Source: JBBATK01 sp044228285
Lineage (GTDB): Bacteria; Bacteroidota; Ignavibacteria; Kapaibacteriales; NICIL-2
Length of the DNA: 64,000 nt
Assembly (NCBI GenBank): GCA_044228285.1
Contig: JBGAVD010000004.1
Location: 248,001-312,000 of the forward strand
Direction: 5' to 3'
Of this stretch, positions 20,069 to 29,097 are shown one piece after another (within the stretch, counting starts at the first letter, position 1; each line of letters starts with the position of its first letter). The notes beneath the pieces were generated by a model. It ran no database searches. It saw only the letters and a program-made list of their open reading frames with translations, and was not told the DNA's origin. Made by a program: the position numbers and the translations under genes.

Positions 20069-20644
20069 ATGTTTACGAAAGCCACACACTTCATTCGGCG
20101 CGCATGCAGAACCTGCGTTGTTTGTTGTCTCTGCATAGCAAGCACACCCTACGTAAAAGCTCAGGTTTATTGCGGGGTTGAGACAGATCCTTTGCCTTTT
20201 GTTCTCGGTGGCTACATTGTTTCTGCGTACGCTGGTTCTGAACAATGGCATCTTCGGGTCCTTGATGTTCAGGTGCACAAACCAGACTTCTTGTTGAGCA
20301 AGGGATTTGATGAGAATCGCATTCACTCCAACGCAGTTCTGGTGGATTACTTGCCCAAAGGGGCCATGCACCAAGAATGGTGGTTTAGCGTGGGAGCCGT
20401 TTTTTGGAGGGGCGAGATTCGACACGTTGCCACTGCGGAACGCAAAAACTACAGTAGCCAGCTGCTCAGCTTTGATGTAGGCTATTTCTGGTTTCTTGAC
20501 TCTCATTTCTATCTGAGCCCCTGGGCTGCGCTTCATGTTCGAGTCGCTGGCGACTCTGAGCTCCCATTTAGCACCCAAGTCTATACAATTCCTCGATTCA
20601 ATCCCGAAGCCAGTTTGAAACTTGGCTATACCTTCACGCTTTGA
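20069..20644 (+). CDS. Small predicted outer-membrane beta-barrel protein
   Basis: 191 residues, family not recognised. It has an N-terminal signal peptide (hydrophobic Cys-rich stretch to about residue 32, VKAQVYCG). Alternating aromatic/hydrophobic strands follow (EQWHLRVLDVQV, EWWFSVGAVFW, LLSFDVGYFWFL, FYLSPWAALHVRVA), and the end ASLKLGYTFTL has the terminal-aromatic-strand pattern of an outer-membrane barrel of about eight strands. It follows the C25 peptidase by 27 bp on the same strand, so the two are likely co-transcribed. A role in surface retention of T9SS products would fit but is not shown. Confidence 0.65.
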   Translation: MFTKATHFIRRACRTCVVCCLCIASTPYVKAQVYCGVETDPLPFVLGGYIVSAYAGSEQWHLRVLDVQVHKPDFLLSKGFDENRIHSNAVLVDYLPKGAMHQEWWFSVGAVFWRGEIRHVATAERKNYSSQLLSFDVGYFWFLDSHFYLSPWAALHVRVAGDSELPFSTQVYTIPRFNPEASLKLGYTFTL

Positions 20645-20695
20645 TCAAAACGTGTTTTAGATGAGCTGCAGACCGCCTAGAGCCTCATTATTGGC

Positions 20696-20703
20696 TATCT
20701 TTG
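20696..20703 (+). promoter_or_regulatory. TAnnTTTG -7 box upstream of valS
   Basis: TATCTTTG lies 31 bp before the valS ATG and matches the Bacteroidota -7 consensus exactly. No clear TTTG is seen at the -33 position. Confidence 0.5.
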
Positions 20704-20734
20704 CAGCTTCACCATCCTTTATCGATCGGTTACT

Positions 20735-23449
20735 ATGCTGGAACTTGCTAAACAGTACACGCCCCAACAGGTTGAAAGTCCTTGGTATGACAAATGGATG
20801 CAGTCAGGAGTATTCTCATTTCCGGACAAGATCCCCGATGGAAAGAAAGCCTACTCCATCCTCATGCCACCGCCCAACGTGACAGGTATGCTCACGATGG
20901 GGCATGTGCTAAATCACTCAATTCAGGATCTCTACATTCGCTACAAGCGCATGTGCGGTTATCAATCCAGTTGGTTCCCTGGATTAGATCACGCTGGCAT
21001 TGCAACGCAAAGCAAGGTTGAGGGAATGCTCCGCGAAACAGAGGGTATTACTCGTCGTGATCTAGGTAGAGAGAAATTCGTTGAGCGAGTCTATGAGTGG
21101 AAGGAGAAATACGGAGGAATCATCCTTCAACAGTTGCGATCCCTTGGGAATTCTTGCGATTGGGATCGTACACTTTTTACCATGGATGAAAGTGCTTCGA
21201 ACGCCGTTCAGGAAACCTTCATTCGACTCTTTGACGACGGCTTGATTTACCGCGGAAAAGGAATCATCAACTGGTCACCAGTGATGCAGAGCGCGCTGTC
21301 GGACGAAGAAGTGATCATGAAAGAAGTCAACGATAAGATGTACACCCTAAAGTACATGTTCGAAGACGGCAGTGGGTTCATGCAAGTTGCGACAGTACGT
21401 CCTGAAACAATCTTCGGAGATGTCGCCGTTGCTGTACACCCAAAAGATGAACGATACGCTTCTCTGGTTGGAAAGAGAGTTCGTGTGCCTCTGTGTGATC
21501 GCTTGGTCCCAATTATTGCAGATGACTACGTCGAGAAAGACTTTGGAACAGGATGCTTAAAGATCACTCCTGCGCACGATCCGAATGACTTTGAAGTAGG
21601 CAAGCGACATAGCTTGGAAGTGTTAGTGTCGATTAATGCAGACGCCCACTTGAACGAGCTCGCCGGCAAATATGCGGGTCTCGAGCGTTTCGAAGCACGC
21701 AAGGCTATAACACAGGATTTACAAGCCGCGGATTTGTTGGTAAAGTCTGAAGACTATACACACAAGGTTGGTTTTAGTGAGCGCGGCGGTGAAGTAGTAG
21801 AACCATACTACTCAGATCAGTGGTTCGTGAGTATGCAGCGATTGGCGAGCCCAGCTCTGAAAGCGGTTCAGGATGGTCGCATCCATTTCTATCCAGATCA
21901 CTGGACGAAAACCTACGAACATTGGATGACGAATATTCGCGACTGGTGTATTTCTCGCCAACTGTGGTGGGGACATCGCATTCCGGTGTATTACACACCT
22001 GATGGACGCTACACAGCCGCTCGTTCTGCCGATGAAGCAAGAGTGAAGCTTGGTGTGGAAGCTAGCGTTTCACTGATCCAAGACGAAGATTCTCTTGATA
22101 CCTGGTTCTCTTCTTGGCTGTGGATGCTAACCACTATGAACTGGCTTGCAGACTCAAAGACGGAAGAAACAGAACTCCTTAAGAGCTATCTGCCAACAGA
22201 TTTGTTGGTAACAGGTCCAGACATCATCTTCTTCTGGGTAGCACGGATGATCATGGCTTCGTTGTACTTCAAGAACGAAGTTCCGTTCAAAGATGTGTAT
22301 TTCACGAGTATCATACGTGATGGTGACGGACGCAAGATGTCGAAGTCACTTGGGAATTCCCCAGATCCTCTTCATCTCATTTCGAAGTATGGTGCCGATG
22401 CCGTACGCTACACCACACTCTACCTAGCTCCATTAGGCTCAGATGTAAAAGTGAATGTGGTGGATGATAACGGCAAAGCAGATGCGCCTCAGATGGAGTT
22501 TGGACGCAACTTTGCTAACAAAATTTGGAACGCCGCGCGCTTCTTGCTGATGAAAGCGACTGAAGCAGGCGATGTCACGAGCGCAGCAACTCTTTCTGCA
22601 TCTGAACGAAGTGCAGCTGATCTCTGGATTCTTTCTCGCTATCACAGCACTATCAAAGCCGTGCATGATAATCTCGGCTCGTACAAGATCACGGATTACA
22701 CACGTGCGCTGTATGACTTTATCTGGAAGGACTTCTGCGATTGGTATGTGGAGATCATGAAGGTGCAGTTTGCTTCGAACGAAGATCCAGCGTATCGCCA
22801 GTCTCTTATGCGTTTCGCTCTCGATCTTTTTGAAGGAGCTCTTGCTCTGCTTCATCCTGTCATGCCGTTCATCACAGAGGAAATCTGGCATGTGTTGGGA
22901 CAACGTTCTGAGTCGGTTTTCCTTGCCACCTCTGCACTACCTGCGCTCGATGAATCATGCATTGATAAGAAGCAAGAAGAGCACTTTGAAGTTTTGCAAC
23001 TTGTCATTGATGAGCTGCGCATGCTCAAGAGTCAGAGTGGAATAAAGCCTGGGCAGAAACTTCCGCTGATCATTCGTTGTGCGCCAACCGACGTTGAGTT
23101 CTATACAAGTGTATCCGCAATGATTGCTTCACTGACTCGAAACGAGCTGCCTGAAGTCAGCTCAGAAGCGCAGAAACCAGCGGCTTCGTTGTCGAGCGTT
23201 GTTCGTGGGATTGAACTCTGGCTTGTTGCTGAGTCAGCGATCGACGTTGACAAAGAGCGCGAACGGTTGACGAAAGAGCTCGAGCGTTTGCAAAACCTCC
23301 AACGAAGTACTGAAGCGAAGCTCAATAACGAACGCTTCGTTGCCAATGCAAAAGCAGAAGTCGTCGACGCAGAACGCACAAAACTCCGTTCAGCACAGGA
23401 AGGTATAGCCAAAGCCGAAGAGTCACTTGCAGCTCTGTCTGCACGATAA
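20735..23449 (+). CDS. valS: Valine--tRNA ligase
   Basis: 904-residue class Ia aminoacyl-tRNA synthetase that charges tRNA-Val. The N-terminus has the PPPNVTGMLTMGH signature (HIGH-type motif at residues 54-57, with Thr where His is usual). The editing domain is in the middle. GRKMSKSLGNSPDP holds the KMSKS loop at 534-538. The anticodon-binding domain follows, and the last 60 residues form the Val-tRNA synthetase coiled-coil arm (DKERERLTKELERL onward). The length is typical of a full-length bacterial ValRS. It begins 90 bp after the small barrel gene with its own -7 box, so it is probably independently transcribed. Confidence 0.97.
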   Translation: MLELAKQYTPQQVESPWYDKWMQSGVFSFPDKIPDGKKAYSILMPPPNVTGMLTMGHVLNHSIQDLYIRYKRMCGYQSSWFPGLDHAGIATQSKVEGMLRETEGITRRDLGREKFVERVYEWKEKYGGIILQQLRSLGNSCDWDRTLFTMDESASNAVQETFIRLFDDGLIYRGKGIINWSPVMQSALSDEEVIMKEVNDKMYTLKYMFEDGSGFMQVATVRPETIFGDVAVAVHPKDERYASLVGKRVRVPLCDRLVPIIADDYVEKDFGTGCLKITPAHDPNDFEVGKRHSLEVLVSINADAHLNELAGKYAGLERFEARKAITQDLQAADLLVKSEDYTHKVGFSERGGEVVEPYYSDQWFVSMQRLASPALKAVQDGRIHFYPDHWTKTYEHWMTNIRDWCISRQLWWGHRIPVYYTPDGRYTAARSADEARVKLGVEASVSLIQDEDSLDTWFSSWLWMLTTMNWLADSKTEETELLKSYLPTDLLVTGPDIIFFWVARMIMASLYFKNEVPFKDVYFTSIIRDGDGRKMSKSLGNSPDPLHLISKYGADAVRYTTLYLAPLGSDVKVNVVDDNGKADAPQMEFGRNFANKIWNAARFLLMKATEAGDVTSAATLSASERSAADLWILSRYHSTIKAVHDNLGSYKITDYTRALYDFIWKDFCDWYVEIMKVQFASNEDPAYRQSLMRFALDLFEGALALLHPVMPFITEEIWHVLGQRSESVFLATSALPALDESCIDKKQEEHFEVLQLVIDELRMLKSQSGIKPGQKLPLIIRCAPTDVEFYTSVSAMIASLTRNELPEVSSEAQKPAASLSSVVRGIELWLVAESAIDVDKERERLTKELERLQNLQRSTEAKLNNERFVANAKAEVVDAERTKLRSAQEGIAKAEESLAALSAR

Positions 23450-23485
23450 CAATTGTTCAATGTATAGCACCAACGCAGATTAGCT

Positions 23486-24688
23486 ATGAAGAGTGTGTAT
23501 TTATGTGAAGCCTTACGAAGTCCAGTGGGAAAGTATGGCGGAGCGCTTGCAGCTGTGCGTCCGGATGACCTAGCCGCACATGTCTTGCGTGCCGTTGTAG
23601 AACGTTCTGGGATCGACGCTGCCTTGCTCGATGATGTCATCCTAGGTTGCGCAAATCAGGCAGGTGAAGACAACCGCAACGTGGCTCGCATGGCCTCATT
23701 ACTCGCGGGTATTCCGCAGAGTGTACCAGCCGTTACTGTCAATCGACTATGCGCTTCCTCTCTTGAAGCAATTATCCTCGCGGCACGTGCAATTGGTTCC
23801 GAAGAGGCTAAAATGGTTATCGCAGGTGGAGTAGAGTCCATGTCGAGAGCTCCTTATTCCTTGCCGAAGAATGTGAGCGGTGGAGCTGCATTTGGAAACT
23901 TAACAGCCTACGACACAGCCCTAGGATGGCGCTATCCTAACCCAGCTCTCGAAAAGCTCTTTCCTTTGGAGGCAATGGGCGAGACTGCAGAGAACATTGT
24001 CGAACGCTTTGGAATATCGCGCGAAGATCAAGACGCATTCGCCTTACGCTCGCATCAACTCGCCATTCAGGCTCAGGAACAAGGTGCTTTTGATGACGAA
24101 CTTGTAGCGATACGTATTCCTCGGAAGAAAGCGGATCCAATTGTTGTGGCAAAAGATGAGCAACCTCGAGCTGATACGAACTTGGAGAAACTTGCAAGCT
24201 TGGGACCAGCCTTCCGTAAAGGTGGATCGGTCACAGCTGGTAATTCTTCGTCGTTGAACGACGGTGCCGCTGCGATGATCGTTGCTGACGAAGAGATGGT
24301 GAAACGCTGCAATCTGAAACCTTTGGCGCGTTATGTAGCTGGACACGCAGCTGGCGTTGACCCTCGCATCATGGGAACAGGTCCAATAGAAGCTATACGT
24401 GGTGCACTTGCGAAAGCTCGACTTTCGATTTCCGATATTGACGCTTTTGAAATCAATGAAGCGTTTGCAGCACAGGCTTTGTGTTGTCAACGTGAATTAG
24501 GTATCGATCTCAACAAGCTTAACACTCAAGGCGGTGCAATTGCTATTGGACATCCCTTAGGAATGAGCGGAGCCCGGATTACTGCTACGTTGATCCGTTC
24601 AATGAAGAAAAACAACCAGCGCTACGGTGTAGCATCGTTGTGCATCGGAGTTGGACAAGGTCTTGCTGTGGTTGTTGAAAGTGTATAA
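23486..24688 (+). CDS. Acetyl-CoA acetyltransferase / 3-ketoacyl-CoA thiolase
   Basis: 400-residue thiolase. It would condense two acetyl-CoA to acetoacetyl-CoA or cleave 3-ketoacyl-CoA. The acyl-accepting Cys is in NRLCASSLEA (C89). The FEINEAFAAQAL motif, the GGAIAIGHPLGMSGAR motif with the catalytic His, and the C-terminal CIGVGQG motif with the second Cys are all present; the last reads GVG where most thiolases have GGG. Degradative and biosynthetic thiolases cannot be separated by eye. The gene sits between valS and citrate synthase with no fatty-acid oxidation partner nearby. Confidence 0.92.
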   Translation: MKSVYLCEALRSPVGKYGGALAAVRPDDLAAHVLRAVVERSGIDAALLDDVILGCANQAGEDNRNVARMASLLAGIPQSVPAVTVNRLCASSLEAIILAARAIGSEEAKMVIAGGVESMSRAPYSLPKNVSGGAAFGNLTAYDTALGWRYPNPALEKLFPLEAMGETAENIVERFGISREDQDAFALRSHQLAIQAQEQGAFDDELVAIRIPRKKADPIVVAKDEQPRADTNLEKLASLGPAFRKGGSVTAGNSSSLNDGAAAMIVADEEMVKRCNLKPLARYVAGHAAGVDPRIMGTGPIEAIRGALAKARLSISDIDAFEINEAFAAQALCCQRELGIDLNKLNTQGGAIAIGHPLGMSGARITATLIRSMKKNNQRYGVASLCIGVGQGLAVVVESV

Positions 24689-24712
24689 ACGTCAGAAGTC
24701 GCTTTCTGTATG

Positions 24713-24733
24713 CGTGGGCGCGGAGCGCCCACG
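24713..24733 (+). other. GC-rich 9-bp hairpin after the thiolase gene
   Basis: CGTGGGCGC, a GGA loop and GCGCCCACG form a perfect stem 25 bp after the thiolase stop. There is no T tract, so it is not a classical terminator. It may stabilise the 3' end of the transcript. Confidence 0.6.
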
Positions 24734-24853
24734 TAGTAAAAGAGACAGCTGATAGAATTCTCCCAGATCTTCTGCCTAGACTAGGTCTGACGTCAACTGA
24801 GCTCTTCGGCTCGACAGGAATTGATTCTCGAATTGAGTGATACTCTTCATAGA

Positions 24854-24888
24854 AAAAGGGTTGTTGGAAAATCTCCAACAACCCTTTT
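24854..24888. terminator. Bidirectional terminator between thiolase and citrate synthase
   Basis: A perfect 15-bp inverted repeat (AAAAGGGTTGTTGGA, loop AAATC, exact complement) is T-flanked on both strands. It sits between two convergent genes, so it can end transcription from both sides. Confidence 0.92.
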
Positions 24889-24923
24889 CTATAGTCAGTA
24901 TGCAGCAAGCTGCACCCTTTAGA

Positions 24924-26198
24924 TTACTTGTTTGCCATGGAGACGAGTTGATCCAAGGTCACAGACTTTGGACGAGTAATCGCTGAACCAAGCATACGAT
25001 GTACGAGAATCTGCGAGCAGATACCCATTGCGCGGCTAACGCCAAACATGACGGTGTAGAAGGAGAATTCCTTCATGCCCAGATCATAAAGCAATGAACC
25101 ACTAATAGAGTCAACATTTGGATATGGACTCTTTGCTTTGCCGTGCTCGGTGAGCACACCTGGTACAATCTGGAAGAACTTCTTCACAAGCAAAATGCTA
25201 TCGCTTGTCATGTCGTGCTTGTCCGCAAAATCATGGAATGCAGTAAAACGAGGATCGGTGCAACGAAGAACACCGTGACCGTAGCCAGGTATAACGCGTC
25301 CAGAGTTCAAGCGATCCCAGCAGTACTGTGTTAATGTTGCGTCATCAGGAACTCCCTTGAAGTGCTCGACTACTTCACGAATAAACGCAAGTACTTCTTG
25401 GTTAGCCAAGCCGTGGAGAGGGCCTGCAAGACCGCTGAGACCTGCGCTCACTGCATAGTACACATCGCTCAGAGCTGAACCCACAGTGAGGCCAGTAAGA
25501 GCGCTCACGTTGCCACCTTCGTGGTCAGAGTGAAGAACTAAGTACAAGCGAACTAAGTCATGCCAAGCTGGATCATTACTAACACCAAGCATAGTAGCGT
25601 AGTTCGTCGCCCAGTCCGCATTTGGATCCGGGGCGATCAATTGTCCGCCATGGAACTTGAGTCGGTAAATGGTAGCTGCCAAGGTTGTAATGCGCGATAG
25701 GAGATTCACCGAATCTTCAAGAGTTGCCTGCCAGAGTTGATCTTTGCTTGCACCTGAGTCGTAGGCTTGACGGAACACAGACTCGTGCTCCATTGCTAAC
25801 AAACCTGCAGAGAGCATTGCCATTGGATGTGAATCGGCGTGCATCGACTTGAGCACATCAACAACGTATGAAGGAAGCTCACTTCTTGAAGCAAAAAGGT
25901 GTTTCAAGAGCTGCTTTTCCTCATCACTTGGCTTAGCGCCGGTAGCAAGCAAGAAGAAGATCTCTTCTGGTTGCCATTCAGTCAGTTCCATGATTGGGAT
26001 GTTGCGAATGCGCAGACCTTCATCAGCAGAAACAGATGACGTGTCACATAAAACCGATGGTATACCGCGCATACCGCCAATGACTTGCTCAACTGTAACG
26101 GATGCTATCTGTACCTCGCTCTTTTCCTTTAGAAGTGTGGTGCGTTTTTCTCGAAATGCTGGTACCACTTCCAGCAGTTTGTTTTTGATGAATTCCAT
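24924..26198 (-). CDS. gltA: Citrate synthase, mitochondrial-like type
   Basis: 424 residues. It condenses acetyl-CoA and oxaloacetate to citrate in the TCA cycle. Signature stretches are LVLHSDHEGGNVSALT, GLAGPLHGLANQEVL (catalytic His region), SGRVIPGYGHGVLRCTDPRF (second catalytic His and substrate Arg), KAKSPYPNVDSISGSLL (catalytic Asp) and FYTVMFGVSRAMG. These match the wording of eukaryotic mitochondrial enzymes more closely than that of E. coli GltA, and there is no N-terminal NADH-site domain of the E. coli kind. It is transcribed towards the thiolase gene and ends at the shared terminator. Confidence 0.95.
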   Translation of the reverse strand: MEFIKNKLLEVVPAFREKRTTLLKEKSEVQIASVTVEQVIGGMRGIPSVLCDTSSVSADEGLRIRNIPIMELTEWQPEEIFFLLATGAKPSDEEKQLLKHLFASRSELPSYVVDVLKSMHADSHPMAMLSAGLLAMEHESVFRQAYDSGASKDQLWQATLEDSVNLLSRITTLAATIYRLKFHGGQLIAPDPNADWATNYATMLGVSNDPAWHDLVRLYLVLHSDHEGGNVSALTGLTVGSALSDVYYAVSAGLSGLAGPLHGLANQEVLAFIREVVEHFKGVPDDATLTQYCWDRLNSGRVIPGYGHGVLRCTDPRFTAFHDFADKHDMTSDSILLVKKFFQIVPGVLTEHGKAKSPYPNVDSISGSLLYDLGMKEFSFYTVMFGVSRAMGICSQILVHRMLGSAITRPKSVTLDQLVSMANK

Positions 26199-26249
26199 GG
26201 AAGAACCCTTGTGATGAAAATTCAGCGAACTCTACGTTTAGTATGTCTA

Positions 26250-26257
26250 CAAAAATA
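26250..26257 (-). promoter_or_regulatory. TAnnTTTG -7 box upstream of gltA
   Basis: TATTTTTG on the minus strand lies about 50 bp before the gltA ATG. A TTG (CAA at 26274-26276 on the plus strand) lies 16 bp further upstream. Confidence 0.5.
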
Positions 26258-26383
26258 CAGAGCTGCAGAGCAATGAAACGCACTTTTCGAAGAGAAAATG
26301 GCAGATGATTGCTAAAGTTATGCACTCGAGAAGCAAAGCTGAGGTTTGGAGATCGATTCAGTGACAAATCCTTAATTTTACGA

Positions 26384-27394
26384 ATGAAGAAGGTCTTTGC
26401 ACTGCTCGCTATTGTTGGTTTCATCCTCTGTGGATCTCTAGGATACTACCTGTTTCTCCCCCTGCAAAGTAGTGCGGCAACCACCGATATCTATGTTCCC
26501 CGTGGTGCCTCAGTGGCTAAAGCTGCCGCTGTTGTTGAGCAATCAAAGCTGGTTCGCTTTCCTTCGTTGTTCCGTCTCATCCTGAAACTGAGCTGTCGGA
26601 TTGGCAACGGAACCATTTACTCGGGTGCATACCGTTTCAGCAGCTCCCACACTCATCTTCAACTGCTTCGCGCTTTGCTCAGCGGTAAACAAGCGTTGAA
26701 AGTTCGTGTGACATTTCCAGAAGGGATTAGCGCTCCTCGCTTTGCTTCGCTCCTACAGAAGAACGTAGGTGTGGACTCGGCTAGCTTCATGAAGTTAATG
26801 AGATCTGACTCCTTGATTTCGGCGTTGGGTGTCCAAGCGAATTCTCTGGAGGGCTATCTTATGCCTGATACCTATGAATACTATTGGAAGCAACCAGCAG
26901 CGGATATCATTGAGGCACTTGTCAGTCGACAAACGAGAATCTGGCAGGAACGTTTTGAGAGCTTGGCTCTGCAACAAGGAAAAACGAGGAAGGAAGTTCT
27001 GACTTTGGCTAGCATTGTTGAAGCTGAAACGCCTCAGGCTGACGAACGTCCACGCGTTGCTGGTGTGTACCTCAATCGATTGGCAAAAGGTATGCGCTTA
27101 GAAGCGGATCCAACCGTTCAGTTTGCTTTGGGTGAGTCACGTCGTGTACTGTTGAGCGACCTTGAAGTGCAAAGTCCGTACAATACCTACCTTCATAACG
27201 GGCTGCCTCCCGGACCAATCAACTCACCATCAGTGCAGAGTATTGAAGCTGCGCTGAACGCCGAGGAGCATGGTTACTATTTCTTTTGCGCGAAAGGGGA
27301 TGGATCGAATCGACACTCTTTCGCAGCGTCGAGCGCAGAACATGCAGTTAATGTACTTCGCTATCGAAGAAACCGACGCATGGCAAAAGAGTAG
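26384..27394 (+). CDS. mltG: Endolytic peptidoglycan transglycosylase MltG
   Basis: 336 residues. MltG cleaves nascent glycan strands and terminates their elongation. The start at 26384 gives MKKVFALLAIVGFILCGSLG, an N-terminal membrane anchor; 25 further codons upstream are open but unlikely. A LysM-like N-domain is followed by the YceG catalytic region with LEGYLMPDTYEYYW, LASIVEAETPQADERP (catalytic Glu) and VAGVYLNRLAKGMRLEADPTVQFALG, then LPPGPINSPS and a C-terminal FCAKGDGSNRHSFAASSAEH. The length is normal for the family. It stands alone on the plus strand, convergent with the GldM-like gene. Confidence 0.95.
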   Translation: MKKVFALLAIVGFILCGSLGYYLFLPLQSSAATTDIYVPRGASVAKAAAVVEQSKLVRFPSLFRLILKLSCRIGNGTIYSGAYRFSSSHTHLQLLRALLSGKQALKVRVTFPEGISAPRFASLLQKNVGVDSASFMKLMRSDSLISALGVQANSLEGYLMPDTYEYYWKQPAADIIEALVSRQTRIWQERFESLALQQGKTRKEVLTLASIVEAETPQADERPRVAGVYLNRLAKGMRLEADPTVQFALGESRRVLLSDLEVQSPYNTYLHNGLPPGPINSPSVQSIEAALNAEEHGYYFFCAKGDGSNRHSFAASSAEHAVNVLRYRRNRRMAKE

Positions 27395-27480
27395 TGTTCA
27401 AACATGCTTCGGCTTTACACAATGATGCGGTTGCGATGCCAATCAATGAAACGAACGATCTTAGAGTGGGAAGCTCAGCC

Positions 27481-29022
27481 TCAGTCGCGCACCGTATACT
27501 CACGGCGCTCGGACGCTTTCTTGTAGCCGTTCATCGCTCGTAAGCTAATGCTGCTTTGTTGTGTGTTGAATTGAAAGACCTGAAGGTGGACGTTGAATTT
27601 TGCGTCGTAATTGTAATCTCCTAAACGCTCTTGAACTTTTGTATTCAACGCCGGACTTAGTTCAAGTTTCACCCGCGAACGAACGTCGTTCTCAAGACCA
27701 AATGAACGAGTACGAACCCAGATTTGACCATTCTGACGACTGATATCGAGTATCTCTGGTGCAGGAAAAGCAATCACTGGAATACTCAATGTCTGCCCGA
27801 TCTTGCGCGAGTTTAGACTTCGTTCAAAACTGAATACTCGGCTAGTGTCATCAACGCTCGGACGAAAAACGAAACTCTCTCCCTGCACACTCGAAATAAC
27901 TTCGTTGCCACGATCATCGCGCAAACTAGCCCCCGCGGGAATCCCACTAACATTGGGGAGATTTGGAGCAAAGGTATAGCTAATGCCGGGATACATCCGC
28001 TGTGGAACAGTAGGAGCATCAAGGCTCAAGGCAAGCACACGAAAACTCACACTCGTGTCTTTCTTGTCGGATATACGCCGCGCAGAAAGTGTATACACGG
28101 CCATACCATCAGGTGGTGTTGTACCACTAACCACTATGTCGGCTCCCTCAAAGCGATAACTCGCGCTGCCACCACTCAAACGAATCTCGTCTACTTCACG
28201 CTGTGGATCTGCACCGTACACGCGAATGTGATTCTCGAAAGGCTGGTACGAAATCATCTTGACGATCTTTTCTCGAGGCTGCAACGAGAACTCACCAAGG
28301 GGTGCCGGAATGAAACGAGGTTTCTCTAACTCTGCGAGCAAGTCTTGATAGCGTTGGCGAAAACTACTATCACTCTGCGCCAACACTTGTTGGTTTAGCT
28401 CGGTCATCGGCGTGCTACCATTTCCGTCAACATATATCAACGCAACCGTGAACTGTGTTTCCGCCGTCAAGCGCAAACCGCCTTCGTCGCTCATGAGTTC
28501 ATCCAAGTACTTGCGCTGCTCCTCACTCAGCCCATTGGGGAGAATTGGAACACCACTCGCTTTGACTTTCACTCGGAACAAGCGATTCTTGTGTTCTGCC
28601 ACTGGAGGCTTCCAGCTAAACAACACACTGCCTTCATCGCCATGGCCTTTGATGTGGAAGTAGGAGGCAGATACATTCTGGGAAGAACTGAGCTGAACTG
28701 AATTTCTATACGACTGATCTTCAATGCTAAACTCATAGCGAACATCGCGAACCGATCCTGAGTGGTAGATGGTGTTGAGCGAGTCACAATTGAGTACCAG
28801 ACTTTGGTCACTTGTTCGCACAACGCGGCACATGAGAACTGTATGTTCTGGTTGAAGTGTAAATGAAGATTGTAGGAGAGAAGAGATGAGAGACGTAGCC
28901 TGACGATCCTCGTGCTTCTTGTCGGGAATCAACAAGACTAGCGCTGCTAAATACAGCACGAAGTATATCTCGACAAAACGTTTAGGCTTGTTTCTTCTCA
29001 CGAGCGTATTGAAGTCTTTCAA
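27481..29022 (-). CDS. GldM-like single-span protein with large periplasmic beta-domain region
   Basis: 513 residues. A short basic N-terminus (RRNKPKRFVEIY) leads into one transmembrane helix at about 16-33 with a Glu at its inner end. About 480 residues of beta-rich sequence follow. Sub-domains can be guessed at 35-170, 250-330, 335-415 and 420-510, the last ones resembling immunoglobulin-like folds. This is the plan of GldM/PorM, whose N-terminus reads K-M-INLMYLVFIAMLAL, whose single helix pairs with GldL, and whose periplasmic D1-D4 domains reach the T9SS outer ring. Sequence similarity visible to me is limited to the helix region. The gene lies 75 bp downstream of the GldL-like gene, the same L-then-M order as in gld/por operons. 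GldM-like assignment is inference and no other family is recognised. Confidence 0.55.
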   Translation of the reverse strand: MKDFNTLVRRNKPKRFVEIYFVLYLAALVLLIPDKKHEDRQATSLISSLLQSSFTLQPEHTVLMCRVVRTSDQSLVLNCDSLNTIYHSGSVRDVRYEFSIEDQSYRNSVQLSSSQNVSASYFHIKGHGDEGSVLFSWKPPVAEHKNRLFRVKVKASGVPILPNGLSEEQRKYLDELMSDEGGLRLTAETQFTVALIYVDGNGSTPMTELNQQVLAQSDSSFRQRYQDLLAELEKPRFIPAPLGEFSLQPREKIVKMISYQPFENHIRVYGADPQREVDEIRLSGGSASYRFEGADIVVSGTTPPDGMAVYTLSARRISDKKDTSVSFRVLALSLDAPTVPQRMYPGISYTFAPNLPNVSGIPAGASLRDDRGNEVISSVQGESFVFRPSVDDTSRVFSFERSLNSRKIGQTLSIPVIAFPAPEILDISRQNGQIWVRTRSFGLENDVRSRVKLELSPALNTKVQERLGDYNYDAKFNVHLQVFQFNTQQSSISLRAMNGYKKASERREYTVRD

Positions 29023-29097
29023 ATGGCACTAGTACTGGGGAGCGTCGATGCTGGGAGCCTGATGTCGGTCGCACGAGATCGACCTGAAATACAGACA

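Noticed and set aside
19673..20578. 301-codon minus-strand frame spanning the end of the C25 gene and the small barrel gene
   Set aside because: Both plus-strand genes have signal peptide or sorting-domain support; the reverse frame has neither.
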